DNA of 6,989 nt from an uncultured Bacteroidales bacterium. GTDB taxonomy: Bacteria; Bacteroidota; Bacteroidia; Bacteroidales; Paludibacteraceae. The first letter of the stretch is position 1; each line of letters begins with the position of its first letter. The notes beneath the pieces are model-generated. The model worked only from the letters and a program-made list of their open reading frames with translations. It did not search any database and was not told the DNA's origin. The position numbers were made by a program, and so were the translations under genes. Shown here one piece after another: positions 6,448 to 6,989 of this stretch. The stretch spans positions 1-6,989 of the forward strand of contig CAKZZM010000192.1 in NCBI GenBank assembly GCA_937885465.1, given 5' to 3'.

Positions 6448-6657
6448 CTACTGAATTTTCACATACAATGTACAGCAACATTTATCGTGCAAACGATAAT
6501 TACTGCAAGGACAATGCAACTCCTCTGCATCATTTTTACAAGGACAATCGCCATTATTACGATTAATACCCTTGATGATACCGGCTACTACTTTCTCATT
6601 AGGATTGAGTTGCCAACCTTCCCTAATATTCGACTTTACATACTCTAAATCAACCAT
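6448..6657 (-). CDS. Small FTR catalytic-domain-like iron-sulfur protein (CPC-CPC-CCC)
   Basis: A 69-aa cysteine-rich protein resembling the catalytic chain of ferredoxin-thioredoxin reductase, in which a 4Fe-4S cluster next to a redox disulfide passes electrons to thiols (family knowledge). Cysteine motifs are CPC at 38-40, CPC at 49-51 and CCC at 60-62. The 8-residue spacing between the second and third motifs equals that of classical FTR (CPC-x8-CHC), while the first gap is 8 residues against about 16. NPNEKVVAGIIKGINRNNG (18-36) fits the helix before the first motif, and LYV after the third fits the usual LF or LYV. The His of CHC is replaced by Cys61. No signal peptide, so cytoplasmic. 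It is first in the minus-strand series and ends 3 nt before the ATG of the secreted protein. No FTR variable chain or ferredoxin gene is nearby; actual electron donor and target are unknown. Confidence 0.8.
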   Translation of the reverse strand: MVDLEYVKSNIREGWQLNPNEKVVAGIIKGINRNNGDCPCKNDAEELHCPCSNYRLHDKCCCTLYVKIQ

Positions 6658-6913
6658 ATCTAAAAAAATTAGAATAATTTACAATGACATATATTCACAA
6701 CATTAATGGTAACAAAAATTATACCGTACATAGCATAACTTATTGCGAATGTAGAAAAAAAACAATATTCTGATTTTTTTTCAATAAAAATTTGGGCATA
6801 TTAAAAAAAAGCAGTACCTTTGCAGTCGCTTTTCTGAGAGATACAAGATTATCAGATAAAAAATGCAAGCTTCATTAAATTCAGCTTACAAAATAAACTC
6901 AGGAAAGTTATAT
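6658..6913. other. 256-bp AT-rich divergent intergenic region
   Basis: It separates the minus-strand FTR-like gene from the tRNA. Contents: a weak minus-strand promoter candidate (TATAATTTTTG at 6723-6713, one base too long for TAnnTTTG), a 9-bp A/T inverted repeat (6754-6762 with 6774-6782), and the tRNA promoter described separately. The A and T tracts just before the -33 box could act as an UP-like element. No coding frame is supported. Confidence 0.5.
6791..6822 (+). promoter_or_regulatory. Bacteroidota-type promoter for tRNA-His
   Basis: TTTG at 6791-6794 and TACCTTTG at 6815-6822 match the -33 and -7 elements (TTTG and TAnnTTTG) with the ideal 20-bp gap, and a C follows the -7 box as in many strong promoters of this phylum. 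The expected transcription start is near 6828, giving a leader of about 85 nt before the tRNA. Confidence 0.8.
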
Positions 6914-6989
6914 GGTGGTCTTAGCTCAGTTGGTAGAGCATCGGATTGTGGTTCCGAGTGTCGTGGGTTCGAGCCCCACATTCCACCCA
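6914..6989 (+). tRNA. tRNA-His (anticodon GTG), 3' end at the window edge
   Basis: Folds as a tRNA: position 1 at 6915, D arm GCTC/GAGC, anticodon arm TCGGA-TTGTGGT-TCCGA with anticodon GTG, 5-nt variable loop, T arm GTGGG-TTCGAGC-CCCAC. The extra 5' G at 6914 (G-1) faces discriminator C73 at 6987, the identity pair recognised by histidyl-tRNA synthetase. Only CA follows C73 before the window ends, so a CCA tail is either not encoded or one base short here. The acceptor stem GTGGTCT/ATTCCAC has two adjacent non-pairs, U5-U68 and C6-U67, which is unusual and may reflect an assembly join at the edge. Confidence 0.9.

Noticed and set aside
6713..6723. Minus-strand promoter for the FTR-like gene
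   Set aside because: TATAATTTTTG is one base too long for TAnnTTTG and has no TTTG about 20 bp upstream in this AT-rich region.
6754..6782. G-A8/T8-C inverted repeat as a terminator
   Set aside because: The stem is nearly all A-T pairs and lies upstream of promoters on both sides, where no transcript is expected to end.

Overview
The window looks like a chromosomal segment of a Bacteroidota member, most likely Bacteroidales. The grounds are a near-perfect Bacteroidota promoter (TTTG, 20-bp gap, TAccTTTG) in front of the tRNA, tightly packed genes with no clear Shine-Dalgarno sequences, a type III pantothenate kinase, and a secreted protein with an InlB-like beta repeat and a degenerate C-terminal sorting-like tail. 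The species cannot be read from the sequence.

Layout from left to right: (1) the 3' part of a plus-strand MBL-fold hydrolase gene cut by the left edge; (2) a convergent minus-strand coaX; (3) about 250 bp holding a ~170-bp imperfect inverted-repeat element and a strong hairpin terminator; (4) a minus-strand gene for a small acidic, repetitive lipoprotein; (5) a 311-bp AT-rich gap with a candidate promoter and four TTTAAA boxes at an exact 11-bp period; (6) a minus-strand series transcribed right to left: FTR-like cysteine-rich protein, 505-aa secreted protein, HIT-family protein, a 28-bp tandem repeat, a 129-aa membrane-anchored protein, and an AMP-dependent acyl ligase; (7) a divergent AT-rich gap with a tRNA promoter, then a plus-strand tRNA-His at the right edge.

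The FTR-like, secreted and HIT genes are 3 and 8 nt apart, and the membrane protein and ligase are 4 nt apart, so these look like two co-transcribed blocks separated by the tandem repeat, or one longer operon. The lipoprotein gene has its own promoter candidate and terminator and looks monocistronic. coaX supplies the first step of CoA synthesis and the ligase probably makes acyl-CoA or acyl-AMP, but they are not in one transcription unit, and a functional link is not shown.

No defence system, CRISPR array, transposase or phage gene is visible. The items most worth a second look are the inverted-repeat element upstream of coaX, the GAACGT-based repeats that bracket the secreted-protein and HIT genes (one copy lies inside the predicted N-terminus of the secreted protein), the FTR-like protein with CCC in place of CHC, and two non-pairing positions in the tRNA-His acceptor stem at the window edge.
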